Positions 37,725 through 47,479 of a DNA stretch of 64,000 nucleotides are shown here, piece after piece. Within the stretch, counting starts at the first letter, position 1, and each line of letters begins with the position of its first letter. This DNA is from Chromobacterium subtsugae (GTDB lineage: Bacteria; Pseudomonadota; Gammaproteobacteria; Burkholderiales; Chromobacteriaceae), in contig NZ_JYKA01000004.1 in NCBI RefSeq assembly GCF_001676875.1, positions 186,001 to 250,000 of the forward strand. Direction: 5' to 3'. A program made the position numbers and the translations under genes. The notes beneath the pieces are model-generated. The model was not told where the DNA came from and made no database searches. It was given only the letters and a program-made list of their open reading frames with translations.

Positions 37725-38084
37725 ATGCTGCAAAACTACTTCCCCATCCTGTTGTTCATTCTGATCGGCCTGCTGGTCGGCGTCGTGCCGCTGCTGCTGG
37801 GCAAGCTGCTGGGCCCCAACCGGCCGGATGCGGAAAAATTGTCGCCGTACGAATGCGGCTTTGCCGCGTTTGAGGACGCGCGGATGCGCTTCGACGTCCG
37901 CTACTACCTGGTGGCCATCCTGTTCATCCTGTTCGATCTGGAAGTGGCCTTCATGATTCCGTGGGCGGTGACGCTGAAAGACGGGCTGGGCCTGTTCGGC
38001 CTGGGCGCGATGGCGGTGTTCCTCGCCATCCTCACCGTGGGCTTTGTCTACGAATGGAAAAAGGGCGCGCTCAATTGGGATTGA
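37725..38084 (+). CDS. nuoA: NADH-quinone oxidoreductase subunit A, isolated copy
   Basis: Subunit A of complex I (ND3 family): 119 aa with three membrane helices. The signature [20 protein letters not shown] contains the conserved YECG loop, and helix 2 carries [11 protein letters not shown]. The start is the ATG at 37725. No nuoB or other complex I gene follows; the next gene is the unrelated mgtE on the other strand. It looks intact, so either the main operon lacks its own nuoA or this is a second copy. Confidence 0.92.
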   Translation: MLQNYFPILLFILIGLLVGVVPLLLGKLLGPNRPDAEKLSPYECGFAAFEDARMRFDVRYYLVAILFILFDLEVAFMIPWAVTLKDGLGLFGLGAMAVFLAILTVGFVYEWKKGALNWD

Positions 38085-38132
38085 GCGCGCCAAAGAGGCC
38101 ATCCGGGGCGGGATGGCCTGGAGCCCGGTTTA

Positions 38133-39500
38133 TCAGGCCAGCAGGTGGCCCAGGAAGGCGTAGGCCAGGCCGAAGTAGATGAACACGCCCAGCATGTCCA
38201 TGATGGAGGTGATCAGCGGCGAGCTGAGCGTGGCCGGGTCGGTGCCCAGGCGCTTGGCCAGGAAGGGCAGCATCGCGCCGATCACGCCGCCGGCCAGCGT
38301 GCACAGCATCATGCTCAGGCCCACCACCAGCAGGATGTCGGCGCCGACGCCCTTGCTGAAGTGCGACAGCACCATGTCCAGCAGCGCCACCGCCACGCCC
38401 AGCGCCGCCGCCACCGGCAGTTCGCGCCGGATGACGAAGGCGACGTCGCGCCAGTTCAGCTTGAGCTGGCCCAGCGCCATCGAGCGGATCACCAGCGTGG
38501 CCGACTGGCTGCCGGCGTTGCCGCCCATGTCGACGATGGGCGCGATGAAGGCGGCCAGAATCACCACATTGCTCAGCAGCTCTTCCTGCTGGGCGACGAA
38601 GGTGCTGGTGATGGCGCCGAACACCGTCAGGATCAGCAGCCAGAACACCCGCACCGAGAACATGCGACGGACGCTGGAATGCACCACGTCCAGATTGCCC
38701 TTGTCCAGCGGCGCGGCGCCGCCGAAGCTGGCCAGCCGGCCGGTGTCGTCCTCGCGCTCGATGTCCATCGCGTCGTCGATGGTGACGATGCCTATCATCC
38801 GCTGCGCCTCGTCCAGCACCGGCAGCGCCAGCAGCTCGTAATGGCGGATCAGGTCGGCGGCGCGGTGGCGCGCCCAGCCGGCCTCGGCGTAGGCCGGATT
38901 GTGCTGCATCAGCTCGGCCACGCTGGTTTCCAGCGGCGCCAGCACCAGCTCGCGCAGCGGCAGCGTGCCCAGCAGCTGGTGCTCGTGGCCGACGATGTAG
39001 ATCACCTCGATCTGCTGCCGGTCGCCGGCGCGCAGCGCGGCCATCGCCTCCGCCGCGGTCAGCTGCGGCGAGATGGCGGCGTAGTCGGAACTGGTGACCG
39101 AACCCACCGTATCCTCGCCATAGCTGGCCAGCTTGAGGATGTCGTCGCGCACCATCCGCCCCAGCGCCGGCAGCAGCCGGCTTTGCTCGTTCTGGCTCAG
39201 CCGCTTGTAGAGGTCGGCGCGCAGGTCAGACGGCAGGCGCTCGAACACCGCCACCACCGCCGGCTGCGGCAGCCGCTGCAGCAGCTCGTCCTGCTGCTCG
39301 GCCGGCAACAGCGCCAGCACGTCGGCGGCCAGCTTGGGCCGCATCGCCTGCAGCAAGCGCGACACCGCCTCCGGCGGATGGGCCGCCAGCGCCTCCACCA
39401 CGTCGGCCAGCGGCAGCGCGCGGGTCAGCCGGTCGAAAGCCTGGTCGTCAAAAGCGCGCAGCTGGGCGCGGATCGATACTTGCAGTTGTTCCTGGTTCAT
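38133..39500 (-). CDS. mgtE: MgtE-type magnesium transporter
   Basis: Mg2+ channel of 455 aa from the ATG at 39500. The N-terminal helical superhelix domain (residues 1-130) is followed by two CBS domains (about 130-255, with IYIVGHEHQLLGTLPLREL) and five membrane helices. The pore motif region VDMGGNAGSQSATLVIRSMA is intact. The upstream extension of 33 residues in frame is not typical and was left out. An aggccatcc-type hairpin at 38095-38118 may end both this gene and nuoA. Confidence 0.95.
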   Translation of the reverse strand: MNQEQLQVSIRAQLRAFDDQAFDRLTRALPLADVVEALAAHPPEAVSRLLQAMRPKLAADVLALLPAEQQDELLQRLPQPAVVAVFERLPSDLRADLYKRLSQNEQSRLLPALGRMVRDDILKLASYGEDTVGSVTSSDYAAISPQLTAAEAMAALRAGDRQQIEVIYIVGHEHQLLGTLPLRELVLAPLETSVAELMQHNPAYAEAGWARHRAADLIRHYELLALPVLDEAQRMIGIVTIDDAMDIEREDDTGRLASFGGAAPLDKGNLDVVHSSVRRMFSVRVFWLLILTVFGAITSTFVAQQEELLSNVVILAAFIAPIVDMGGNAGSQSATLVIRSMALGQLKLNWRDVAFVIRRELPVAAALGVAVALLDMVLSHFSKGVGADILLVVGLSMMLCTLAGGVIGAMLPFLAKRLGTDPATLSSPLITSIMDMLGVFIYFGLAYAFLGHLLA

Positions 39501-40436
39501 CGCTTGGTCCTGTGCGAATGTCCGCGGCGCGGCCGATAACACCGGCGCGCCGGGGGAAGAAATGCTTGCCGCAATGAATGCAGGCGCGACAAGCCGCATC
39601 GCCTATTCGCGCTGGCGATGTTTATTTCTTCCGCAATATTGAATACGGGGTGGTTTTATCAGTCGGCGCGCCAATTAAAAATCCATGCCTGGCCATTGAA
39701 TGGAAATTCAAAATCAGCCATGCATCAGGCATTGCGCAAACTGAATGGGCGGGGTCGGCCGGGCGCTGCGCCGGCCGCTGAAAAGGCGGGATCAGGCGGC
39801 TGGGCGCGCGGGCCGACACGGTCGAGGTTCTGGCTCTTCTGGCATCGCTGCCTCCGTGTGGCGTAGAAATGAAACCCTGCCGCGGGCGCTGCGCCCGGGG
39901 CGAGGGAAATTATTTAATGTTCAGGAACAACGAGATAACAACACAAGACAGGCGCAGTGAGGCCTGGACGCGTCGCCGCCGCTGGGGCGGAATCGGGAAG
40001 GGCGCGAGTTGGCCGATGGCCAAGGGCAACCGCATCCTGGCTTTGCAGGATGCGGCAGAAGAAATCAGTTCTGCGGGATCCGGCAAAGCGGCGTGGCGAT
40101 CGAAGATCGACTACTGCCGTCGTTGTTCACGATGAACCTTTGCTTTGTGGATAATGGCGCAAACTATAAACCAGCTATTAATTCGAATCAAACTTTGTAA
40201 TGGTGGTTTTACATTTCTCTTATTTAATGGGCGGATATTATATGCCCCCTCTTTATTCAGCCATGCCATGGCGATGAGGCTCGCCATTTTTCATATCCAT
40301 TCTTTATTTCAAATAAATAACCATACGCCGCAAACTTGCCGCTCGCCATGCTCGGCAAGCGGAAAATCAACTGTCATTCCGCTGTGATATCATGGCGCCA
40401 CACCACTACAAGCCATGTCCGAATGGCACACGCTCC
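39501..40436. other. Long intergenic region, no gene recognised
   Basis: About 930 bp with uneven composition, including an AT-rich part (40150-40330) just before the next gene. Short frames here have no ribosome sites or family features. It might contain regulatory sequences for mgtE (5' side), but no riboswitch-like structure was identified by eye. Confidence 0.4.
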
Positions 40437-41267
40437 GTGAAACCCATCGCTCGCGCCAACCTTATCCTGATGGCGGCCGCCCTGCTGTCGTTCGCCTGCG
40501 CGCCGCTTCGCGCCGCCGACGCTAGCGACGCCGCCCATGCCGCCAACCGCCCCGCCGCGGTGTTCAACCACGGCGTGGCGGTGTTCGAGCAGCAGCGCGA
40601 GCTGGCGCCGCGCGCCAGCCTGCGCTTTCGCGTGCTGCACGGCGGCGGCGGCGCGTTGACGCTGTGGCTGAAAAGCCCGGCCGGCCAGATGCCCTTGCCG
40701 CTGACGCCGGACTCCACCTTCAACCCCACCGCGCTGTCCGACGGCCAAAGCATCGTGGCGGCGCCGGACAACCATGCCGGGCCGCTGGCCTGGCGGCCGG
40801 ACATCCGCAGCCCCGGCCTGCCGCCGCACAGCCGCCGGCTGGGCGATTTGAGGCTGGAATGCCTGGTGGACCAGCAAAGCGGCCTCAATCCGCAGGAGCC
40901 GCGCGCCAATTGCCTGCCGCCGGCGCGCCAGGCCGACTGCCTGGAACAGATGGGCGATTGCCTGCGCGGCGCCTCGCTGGCCCTGCTGGCGCAATGGCAC
41001 GCGATGCACCGGCTGCAATGGGCCCGCGCCACCGGCCAGCCGCAGCCGGCGCGCTACCTGTTCATCGCCAAGCATCCGCTGGCCGCCATCCAGCTGGCGC
41101 ACGGCGAGCATAGGCTGACGCTGCCAGCCGGCTGGCTGCACGGCGGCGGCGCGCAAAACGGCGCTCCCTGGCCATACCCGCGCGAATACCTGTATTCGCT
41201 GCCGCTGGACGCGGTCGAGTGGCCGGACGACACGCTGGTGACCTTCGGCGACGCCGCCAAATCCTGA
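40437..41267 (+). CDS. Exported protein of unknown function
   Basis: The protein is 276 aa from a GTG at 40437, which puts a signal peptide (MKPIARANLILMAAALLSFA, then CAPLRAA) at the N-terminus; an ATG at 40392 adds 15 unlikely residues. A Cys after the hydrophobic core could be a lipobox (LLSFAC), but it is not a strong one. Four Cys cluster in the middle (LECLVDQ, NCLPP, DCLEQMGDCL). No family recognised; GC-rich and core-like. Confidence 0.65.
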   Translation: MKPIARANLILMAAALLSFACAPLRAADASDAAHAANRPAAVFNHGVAVFEQQRELAPRASLRFRVLHGGGGALTLWLKSPAGQMPLPLTPDSTFNPTALSDGQSIVAAPDNHAGPLAWRPDIRSPGLPPHSRRLGDLRLECLVDQQSGLNPQEPRANCLPPARQADCLEQMGDCLRGASLALLAQWHAMHRLQWARATGQPQPARYLFIAKHPLAAIQLAHGEHRLTLPAGWLHGGGAQNGAPWPYPREYLYSLPLDAVEWPDDTLVTFGDAAKS

Positions 41268-41345
41268 CGCGGCGTGGACGCGCCGATACAGTCAATACGC
41301 GGATAATTGTGTAACATTCAGCATCATCCCCCCGCAGCCCGCGCC

Positions 41346-42263
41346 ATGATCGTCCGCAACACCTCTTCCTGGTTCCGTCTGCTGTTCGTCTGGCACGGTT
41401 CGGTGCTGCCGCGCATCCTGCCGCGGTTGCTGCTGGTTTTCGCGCTGGCCATCCTCGCCTCCTCCATCCGCCACTGGTGGCTGACCAGCCTGGCCGATTC
41501 GGCGCTGAGCATCCCCACCTTCACACTGCTGGGGGTGTCGCTGGCCATCTTCCTGGGCTTTCGCAATTCGGTGAGTTACGACCGCTTCTGGGAAGCGCGC
41601 AAGCTGTGGGGCAGCCTGGTGATCGCCAGCCGCTCGCTGGCGCGGCAGATGATTTCGCTGACCGGCGCCGGGCCGGACAGCCGGCGCGTGGCCGACGGCT
41701 GCTGCGCCTTCGCCTACGCCTTGAAGGAACAGGTGCGCGGCCAGCAGGACGACGCGCCGCTGGAAAGGCTGCTGCCGGCCGACGTGTTCCAGCGGGTGCG
41801 CGCCGGCCGCTATCGCCCGGCTTTGATTCTGCTGTGGCTGGGCGAGGAAGCCGCCCGCCTGCAGCGCGAAGGCGCGCTCAGCGAGCGGCAATGGCAGGCG
41901 CTGGACCGCAGCCTGAATACGCTGTCGGAAGTGCTGGGCGGCTGCGAGCGCATCGCCACCACGCCCATTCCCTTCACCTACCGAGTGCTGCTCAACCGCA
42001 CCGTCACCCTGTACTGCCTGCTGCTGCCGGCGGGGCTGGTCAGCAGCATAGGCTGGCTGACGCCGCCGATCGCGGTGTTCATCTCCTACACCTATTTCGC
42101 GCTGGAGCAGATCGCGGAAGAGCTGGAAGACCCGTTCGGCTTCGAAGGCAACGACCTGCCGCTGGCCGCGCTGTGCCACGGCATCGAGTCGTCGCTGCGC
42201 GAGATGCAAGGCCTGCCGCTGCTGGACGAGCCTGCCCCGCGCCAGGGCATTTACCTGCAGTAA
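41346..42263 (+). CDS. Bestrophin-like (UPF0187) membrane channel
   Basis: Bacterial bestrophin/RFP-TM family protein of 305 aa, expected to form a pentameric ion channel. The N-terminus MIVRNTSSWFRLLFVWHGSV, the FLGFRNSVSYDRFWEARKLWG motif (residues 70-90), and the C-terminal EELEDPFGFEGNDLPL segment are the family marks. Membrane helices are near residues 25-45, 55-75 and 210-255. The ATG at 41346 begins the conserved region. It ends 6 bp from the convergent clc gene. Confidence 0.92.
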   Translation: MIVRNTSSWFRLLFVWHGSVLPRILPRLLLVFALAILASSIRHWWLTSLADSALSIPTFTLLGVSLAIFLGFRNSVSYDRFWEARKLWGSLVIASRSLARQMISLTGAGPDSRRVADGCCAFAYALKEQVRGQQDDAPLERLLPADVFQRVRAGRYRPALILLWLGEEAARLQREGALSERQWQALDRSLNTLSEVLGGCERIATTPIPFTYRVLLNRTVTLYCLLLPAGLVSSIGWLTPPIAVFISYTYFALEQIAEELEDPFGFEGNDLPLAALCHGIESSLREMQGLPLLDEPAPRQGIYLQ

Positions 42264-42268
42264 GCCGG

Positions 42269-43975
42269 TCAGCGCAGGCGTTCGCGCACCGTTTCCTCGC
42301 GCAGCAGCAAGTGGCTATTGGCCAGCAGATCGGCCAGCGACACGATGCCGACCAGCCGCATGCTGTCCGGGCCGTCCACCACCGGCAGCCGGCCGACGCC
42401 CAATTGCGCCATCCGCCCGGCCGCGTGGCGCGCGCTCATGCCGGCCAGCAGCGCCTGATCGCCGGATAGCGGCTCCGCCCACACCACGCAGGGCTGGCGG
42501 CTGGCCGCCGCCTCCTGCAGCCGCCGGCGCAGCAGCACCCCCACCACCTTGCCGTCGCGCAGCACCGGATAGCCGTTATGGCCGCGCGGGCCGAAGAATT
42601 GGCGCCAGGCGTCCGCCGCCGGCAGCGCGCCGTCTATCGCCACCGCCGCGCGCGTCATCACGTCGGCCACGTTCAGCCGCTCCAAGGGGTCGACGCTGTA
42701 CTCGCGGTGGATGTGCAGACCGCGGCGGGCGATCTTCTCGGTCATGATCGACCGTTTCAGCGCCAGCGCCGTCACCGCGCAGGCGACGGCGGTGGTCAGC
42801 GTCAGCGGCAACAGCGCCGTGGCGTCGCCGGTCAGGCCGAAGGCGAACACGATGGCGGCGAGCGGCGCGCCCAGCACGCTGCCCAATACCCCCGCCATGC
42901 AGGCCAGCGCCCATAATTCCGGCGAACCGCCCGGCAAGGCCGGCGCCAGCGCCGCGCCCAGGCCGGCCCCCAGCATCAGCAAGGGCGCCAGCACGCCGCC
43001 CGAGGTGCCCGAGCCCAGCGCCAGCAGCCAGATCACGGCTTTCACCGCCAACAGCGCCAGCAGCGCGCCCAGCAGCAGCCGGTTGTGCAGCAGGTCGCCG
43101 ATCACGTCGTAGCCCACCCCCAGCGCGCGCGGCTGCAGCCTGCCGCCGATGCCGACCGCCAGCCCGCCCAGCGCCGGCCACCACATCCAGTGCAGGCGCA
43201 GCTTGCCGAAGCCGTCCTCCACCCGGTACAGCCCCCAGGTCAGCAAGGCCGCCAGGGCGCCGCAGGCCAGGCCGGCCAACAGGCAGGAGCCCAGCGCCGC
43301 CAGCGTGGCCGGCGGCGTGCTCAGCGGAAACAGCGGCCCGGCGGCGAAGCACAGCCCGCGCAGAAAGCCGGCGCAGGCGCAAGCCAGCGCCACCGGCAGC
43401 AGGCTGCGCGGCCGCAGTTCGAACAGCAGCAGCACCGCCGCCACCGGCGTGCCGAACACGGCGGTCATGCCGGCGCAGGCGCCGGCCACCAGCAGCGTCT
43501 TGCGCTCCGCCGCGGTCAGGTGCAGGCGCTGCGCCAGCAGCGAGCCCAAGGAGCCGCCGGTCATGATGATGGGGCCTTCGGCGCCGAACGGCCCGCCGCT
43601 GCCGATGACGATGCCGGACGACAAGGGCTTGAGCAGCGCCACCTTGGGCGACATCCGGCTCTGGCCGAACAGGATGGCCTCCATCGCCTCCGGAATGCCG
43701 TGGCCGCGGATCTTGTCGCTGCCGTAGCGCGCGATCAAGCCCACCAGCAGCCCGCCCGCCACCGGCGCGGCGATGGCCCAGGCACCCAGCGCGTGGCCGG
43801 CCGGCCCGCGATCGGCCAGCGACAGCGTCTGGTAATAGAACAGATTGGTGCACAGCCGGATCAGGTCCAGCAGCGCCGCCGCCGCCAGCGTGCTGACCGC
43901 GCCGGCCAGCAAGGCCAGTCCGGACAGCAACAGCAGCCGCCGGTCCACCGAATAATCGCGCCGCGCCGCGCTCAT
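42269..43975 (-). CDS. ClC-family chloride channel/transporter with CBS pair
   Basis: The protein is 568 aa. The filter motifs are present: GSGGPFGAEGPIIMTGGSLG (quoted at 20) for the GSGIP/GKEGP region, and GSGTSGGVLAPLLMLGAG later. A Glu in FGAEGP corresponds to the gating glutamate. Two CBS domains occupy the last 130 residues (VADVMTRAAVAIDGALP, VGRLPVVDGPDSMRLVGI). The start overlaps the marR stop by ATGA, so it is coupled to the regulator and probably under its control. Confidence 0.93.
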   Translation of the reverse strand: MSAARRDYSVDRRLLLLSGLALLAGAVSTLAAAALLDLIRLCTNLFYYQTLSLADRGPAGHALGAWAIAAPVAGGLLVGLIARYGSDKIRGHGIPEAMEAILFGQSRMSPKVALLKPLSSGIVIGSGGPFGAEGPIIMTGGSLGSLLAQRLHLTAAERKTLLVAGACAGMTAVFGTPVAAVLLLFELRPRSLLPVALACACAGFLRGLCFAAGPLFPLSTPPATLAALGSCLLAGLACGALAALLTWGLYRVEDGFGKLRLHWMWWPALGGLAVGIGGRLQPRALGVGYDVIGDLLHNRLLLGALLALLAVKAVIWLLALGSGTSGGVLAPLLMLGAGLGAALAPALPGGSPELWALACMAGVLGSVLGAPLAAIVFAFGLTGDATALLPLTLTTAVACAVTALALKRSIMTEKIARRGLHIHREYSVDPLERLNVADVMTRAAVAIDGALPAADAWRQFFGPRGHNGYPVLRDGKVVGVLLRRRLQEAAASRQPCVVWAEPLSGDQALLAGMSARHAAGRMAQLGVGRLPVVDGPDSMRLVGIVSLADLLANSHLLLREETVRERLR

Positions 43976-44418
43976 TTGCCGCCGTCCCCGTCGTTGAAGG
44001 CGGTGATGCGCGACACCCGGAACACGTCGCGCAGCGAGCGCAGCTCCGCCTCGTGCCGCGCCGCCAGCCGCGCGAGATGGCCTTCGCCGGCCGCGGTCAG
44101 ATGCACCTCCACCTGGCGGCGGTCGTGCTCGCTCTTGCGCCGCGCCACCAGGCCCAGTTCCTCGCAGCGGGTCAGCAGCGCCACCGCGCCGTGATGCAGG
44201 ATCTGCAGCCGCTCGGCCAGTTCGCCCACCGTCGCCCAATCGCGCCCCGGCACCCCGCGCACATGCAGCAATAGCAGGTATTGCTGCGGCGTCAGTCCCT
44301 CGCTTTTGGCCGCCTCTTCGCTGAAATGCAGGAAGCGGCGCAGCTGATAGCGGAATTCCGACAAGGCCTCGTATTGCTGCTTGCCCATGCCGACAGCCGG
44401 CGCGGCGGTGTGTTCCAT
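43972..44418 (-). CDS. MarR-family transcriptional regulator
   Basis: Winged-helix dimeric repressor of 148 aa from the ATG at 44418. LTPQQYLLLLHVRGVPG, the recognition helix around LQILHHGAVALLTRCEELG, and the wing KSEHDRRQVEVHLTAAG match the family. It is coupled to the ClC gene downstream and divergent from the HPP gene. The palindromes just upstream of its start are the likely binding sites. Confidence 0.92.
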   Translation of the reverse strand: MEHTAAPAVGMGKQQYEALSEFRYQLRRFLHFSEEAAKSEGLTPQQYLLLLHVRGVPGRDWATVGELAERLQILHHGAVALLTRCEELGLVARRKSEHDRRQVEVHLTAAGEGHLARLAARHEAELRSLRDVFRVSRITAFNDGDGGK

Positions 44419-44438
44419 GGCGTTTCCACGCTCCACAT

Positions 44439-44455
44439 ATATCATAATATGATAT
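44439..44455. promoter_or_regulatory. Probable MarR operator 1
   Basis: ATATCAT-AAT-ATGATAT is a perfect 17-bp palindrome, 21 bp upstream of the marR start, in the divergent region. The length and AT-rich character fit MarR operators. Confidence 0.7.
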
Positions 44456-44486
44456 TTATACCCGACCGCGCCTTAGCCTGCAATAT

Positions 44487-44503
44487 GCATCACAATATGA
44501 TAT
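44487..44503. promoter_or_regulatory. Probable MarR operator 2 (one imperfect half)
   Basis: GCATCAC-AAT-ATGATAT has the right half and centre of operator 1 with an imperfect left half. It lies 43 bp before the HPP gene. The centre-to-centre distance to operator 1 is 48 bp. Confidence 0.6.
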
Positions 44504-44545
44504 ATATGCCGGTCACGGCCGCAAACGGCATGGAACCACACCACG

Positions 44546-45625
44546 ATGCGACATCTGAAACGACACTGCGGCGACTGGCTGCGCGGCTTCTGGCCGCAAG
44601 CCATCGCAGCCAGCCCGCGTGACCGGCTGGCCGGCAGCCTGGGCGCGGCTTTCGGCCTGATCGCCGCCGCCTGGCTCAGCCGCCACGCGCTGGGCGAAGC
44701 CAATCCCTGGTTCATCGCGCCGATGGGCGCGTCGGCGGTGCTGCTGTTCGCGGTGCCGGCCAGCCCGCTAGCCCAGCCCTGGTCCATCATCGGCGGCAAT
44801 CTGTGCGCGTCGCTGGTGGGGGTGAGCTGCGCGCGGCTGATCGGCGACCCGGCGCTGGCCGCCGGCGCAGCCGCCGCCCTCGCCATCGCGCTGATGTTCC
44901 CGCTGCGCTGCCTGCATCCGCCCAGCGGCGCGGTGGCGCTGACCGCGGTGCTGGGCGGCCCGGCGGTGGCCAGGCTGGGCTACGGCTTCGTCTGGCATCC
45001 TGTGCTGCTCAATTCGCTGCTGCTGGCCGCGGCGGCGCTGCTGTTCAACCGCCTGGCCGGCCGCCGTTACCCGCATAACCAGTCCGCGGCGCCCACCCCC
45101 AGCGAGCGCGTCGGCGTCAGCCGCGCCGACCTGCACGCCGCGCTGGCGGAGCGCGGCGAAGTGGTGGACGTCAGCGAGGACGATCTGGAGGACATCCTGC
45201 AGCGCGCGGAGGAAAGGCTGCACCAGCGCCGCTTCGGCGCGCTGCGCTGCGCCGACTTCATGGCGCGCGAGGTGCTGAGCGTAGGCGCCGACGCCCGCTG
45301 CGCCGACGCGCTGGCTTTGCTGCGAGCCCACCGTTTCGAAGCGCTGCCGGTCACCGCGTCCGACGGCAGGCTGCTGGGCGAAATCACCCTGCGCGGGCTG
45401 CTGGCCGAAGCCGTCCGTCCCGACGCCCGCGTCGGGCAATGGATGGACCCGCGTCCGCACACCTCAAGCCCGGACGACCCGATCGAGCGGCTGATCCACC
45501 CGTTCGCCGACCGCGGCGTGGCGCGCAGCATGGTGGTGGACGCCGATGGCCGGCTGCTGGGCCTGGTGGGCCAGGGCGACCTGATCGCCGCGCTGTTCCG
45601 CGAGCAACTGGAGCGGCCGGTCTGA
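44546..45625 (+). CDS. HPP-family membrane protein with CBS domains
   Basis: The protein is 359 aa. The N-terminal HPP domain has four membrane helices and the name-giving CLHPPSGAVALTAVLGG motif (about residue 127); relatives have been linked to nitrite transport in plants and cyanobacteria, but the substrate here is unknown. Two CBS domains cover about residues 230-355 (ADFMAREVLSVGADARCADA, QGDLIAALFREQ). It is divergent from marR-clc and shares the operator region, so co-regulation with the ClC gene is likely. Confidence 0.9.
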   Translation: MRHLKRHCGDWLRGFWPQAIAASPRDRLAGSLGAAFGLIAAAWLSRHALGEANPWFIAPMGASAVLLFAVPASPLAQPWSIIGGNLCASLVGVSCARLIGDPALAAGAAAALAIALMFPLRCLHPPSGAVALTAVLGGPAVARLGYGFVWHPVLLNSLLLAAAALLFNRLAGRRYPHNQSAAPTPSERVGVSRADLHAALAERGEVVDVSEDDLEDILQRAEERLHQRRFGALRCADFMAREVLSVGADARCADALALLRAHRFEALPVTASDGRLLGEITLRGLLAEAVRPDARVGQWMDPRPHTSSPDDPIERLIHPFADRGVARSMVVDADGRLLGLVGQGDLIAALFREQLERPV

Positions 45626-45736
45626 ACGCCTATCGGCTATACCGAAATCTGCCGGACGCCATCGCGCCGCTGGCCATGACAATGGCCTTTGCATAGAATG
45701 TGCACTCTCAAACCGCCGCGCCGCCAAGACCCGCCC

Positions 45737-47479
45737 ATGAGCCTGCCCCGCCTGCTGTTTTCCTTCGTCCTGCGCCATCTGCGCCCCTACTGTCTGGCCG
45801 CGCTGATGCTGGCGGCGGTGGCGGCGCTGACCGTGATGATCCCGCGCGAAGTCGGCCGCATCGTCGACGCGCTGGTGGCGCACCGGCTGGCCGGCGGCGA
45901 TCTGCTGCGGGAGCTGGCCAAGCTGCTGGCCATGGGCCTGGCCATCTATTTTCTGCGCGTGGGCTGGCGGCTGCAGCTGTTTTCCACCTCCTACCAGTTG
46001 GGCGTGGAGCTGCGCACCCGGCTGTACCGCCAGCTGTCGCGCCAGGGGCCGGCGTTTTTCCAGCGCCAGCGCACCGGCGACCTGATGGCGCGCGCCACCA
46101 ATGACATCGATTCGGTGGAAATGGCCGCCGGCGAGGCGATACTGGCCGGCTTCGACGGCCTGCTGACCCTGGTGCTGGTGCTGGCGATGATGACGCTGAG
46201 CGTGGATTGGCGGCTGGCGCTGGCGGCCTTGCTGCCCTTCCCCTTCATGGCCTGGGCTTTCTCCCGCATTTCCAACCACATCCACCGCGAATGGGGCGAG
46301 GCGCTGTCGCGCTTCGGTCGGCTGAACGACCACGTGCAGGAAACATTGAGCGGCGTGCGCACGCTGCGCTCGCTGGGGCTGGAGGCGCGCAACGACGCCG
46401 AATTGTCGCGGCTGGCCGCCGCCGCCGCCGACAGCAGTTTCGAAGCGCAGCGCTGGGAGGCGGCGTTCGAGCCGGCTGTCGGCGTGTCGCTGGTCAGCGC
46501 CTCGGTCATCGCGCTGTCGGTCGGCGGCTACCTGGTATGGCATGGCCAGCTGACCATAGGCGCGCTGACCAGCTTCAATATGTATCTGGTACAGCTGATC
46601 TGGCCGATGTTCGCCGCCGGCTGGGTGCTGTCGCTGCTGCAGCGCGGCTCGGCCGCCTGGCAGCGGCTGCAGCCGGCGCTGGAGGCCGAGCCGGACGTGG
46701 CCGACGCCGGCGGCCGCGCCGAGCTCGTCCCCGGCGCGCTGCATTTCGACAGTCTGACCTTCCATTACGCGCCCGAGGCCGCCGCCGCGCTGAGCCAGGT
46801 TTCGATCGACCTGCCGCCGGGGCGCACGCTGGGGGTGGTCGGCCCCACCGGCAGCGGCAAGTCCACGCTGCTGAAGCTGTTGCTGCGGCAATACCCGCTG
46901 CAGCAGGGCGCCATCCGCTGGGACGGCGCCGACATCGCCGACTACCGGCTGGCCGCCTTGCGCGCCGCCATCAGCTGGGTGCCGCAAGAGGCCTTTCTGT
47001 TTTCCGCCAGCGTGGCGGAAAACATCGCGCTGGCGCGGCCCGACGCCAGCCAGGCCGACATCGAGCGCGTGGCGCGCCTGGCGGCGGTGCACGACGACAT
47101 CCTGCGCCTGCCCCAGGGCTACGCCACCCCGGTGGGCGAAAAGGGCGTGGCGCTGTCCGGCGGCCAGCGCCAGCGCGTCGCCATCGCCCGCGCGCTGCTG
47201 GCCGACGCGCCGCTATTGCTACTGGACGACGCCTTGTCGGCGGTGGACACCCAAACCGAGACGCAAATCCTGCAGCACCTGCGCGAAGCGCGGCGCGGCC
47301 GCAGCGTGATCATCGTCAGCCACCGGCTGTCGGCGGTGGCCGACGCCGACCACATCGTGGCGCTGCACCACGGCCGCATCGCCGAACAAGGCAGCCACGA
47401 GCAACTGCTGCAACGCGACGGCTGGTACGCCAGCCAATGGCGCTATCAACAACTGGAGGCCAGCCTGGATGAAATCTGA
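45737..47479 (+). CDS. ABC exporter half-transporter (MdlA-like)
   Basis: The protein is 580 aa: an N-terminal six-helix transmembrane domain (residues 15-310) and a C-terminal ATPase. Walker A is GPTGSGKST (about residue 373), the signature is LSGGQRQRVAIARALL, and Walker B is LLLLDDALSAVD, where Asp replaces the usual catalytic Glu. That suggests a degenerate ATP site, as in heterodimeric exporters. The start is the ATG at 45737. It overlaps the next half-transporter by 11 bp. Confidence 0.92.
   Translation: MSLPRLLFSFVLRHLRPYCLAALMLAAVAALTVMIPREVGRIVDALVAHRLAGGDLLRELAKLLAMGLAIYFLRVGWRLQLFSTSYQLGVELRTRLYRQLSRQGPAFFQRQRTGDLMARATNDIDSVEMAAGEAILAGFDGLLTLVLVLAMMTLSVDWRLALAALLPFPFMAWAFSRISNHIHREWGEALSRFGRLNDHVQETLSGVRTLRSLGLEARNDAELSRLAAAAADSSFEAQRWEAAFEPAVGVSLVSASVIALSVGGYLVWHGQLTIGALTSFNMYLVQLIWPMFAAGWVLSLLQRGSAAWQRLQPALEAEPDVADAGGRAELVPGALHFDSLTFHYAPEAAAALSQVSIDLPPGRTLGVVGPTGSGKSTLLKLLLRQYPLQQGAIRWDGADIADYRLAALRAAISWVPQEAFLFSASVAENIALARPDASQADIERVARLAAVHDDILRLPQGYATPVGEKGVALSGGQRQRVAIARALLADAPLLLLDDALSAVDTQTETQILQHLREARRGRSVIIVSHRLSAVADADHIVALHHGRIAEQGSHEQLLQRDGWYASQWRYQQLEASLDEI

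Noticed and set aside
39622-40200. Several short frames between mgtE and the exported protein gene
   Set aside because: They overlap each other in different frames, have no ribosome sites and no recognisable features.
42269-44239. Long N-terminal extension of the ClC protein
   Set aside because: The first 88 residues overlap marR antisense-like in composition; the ATG at 43975 overlapping the marR stop is the natural start.
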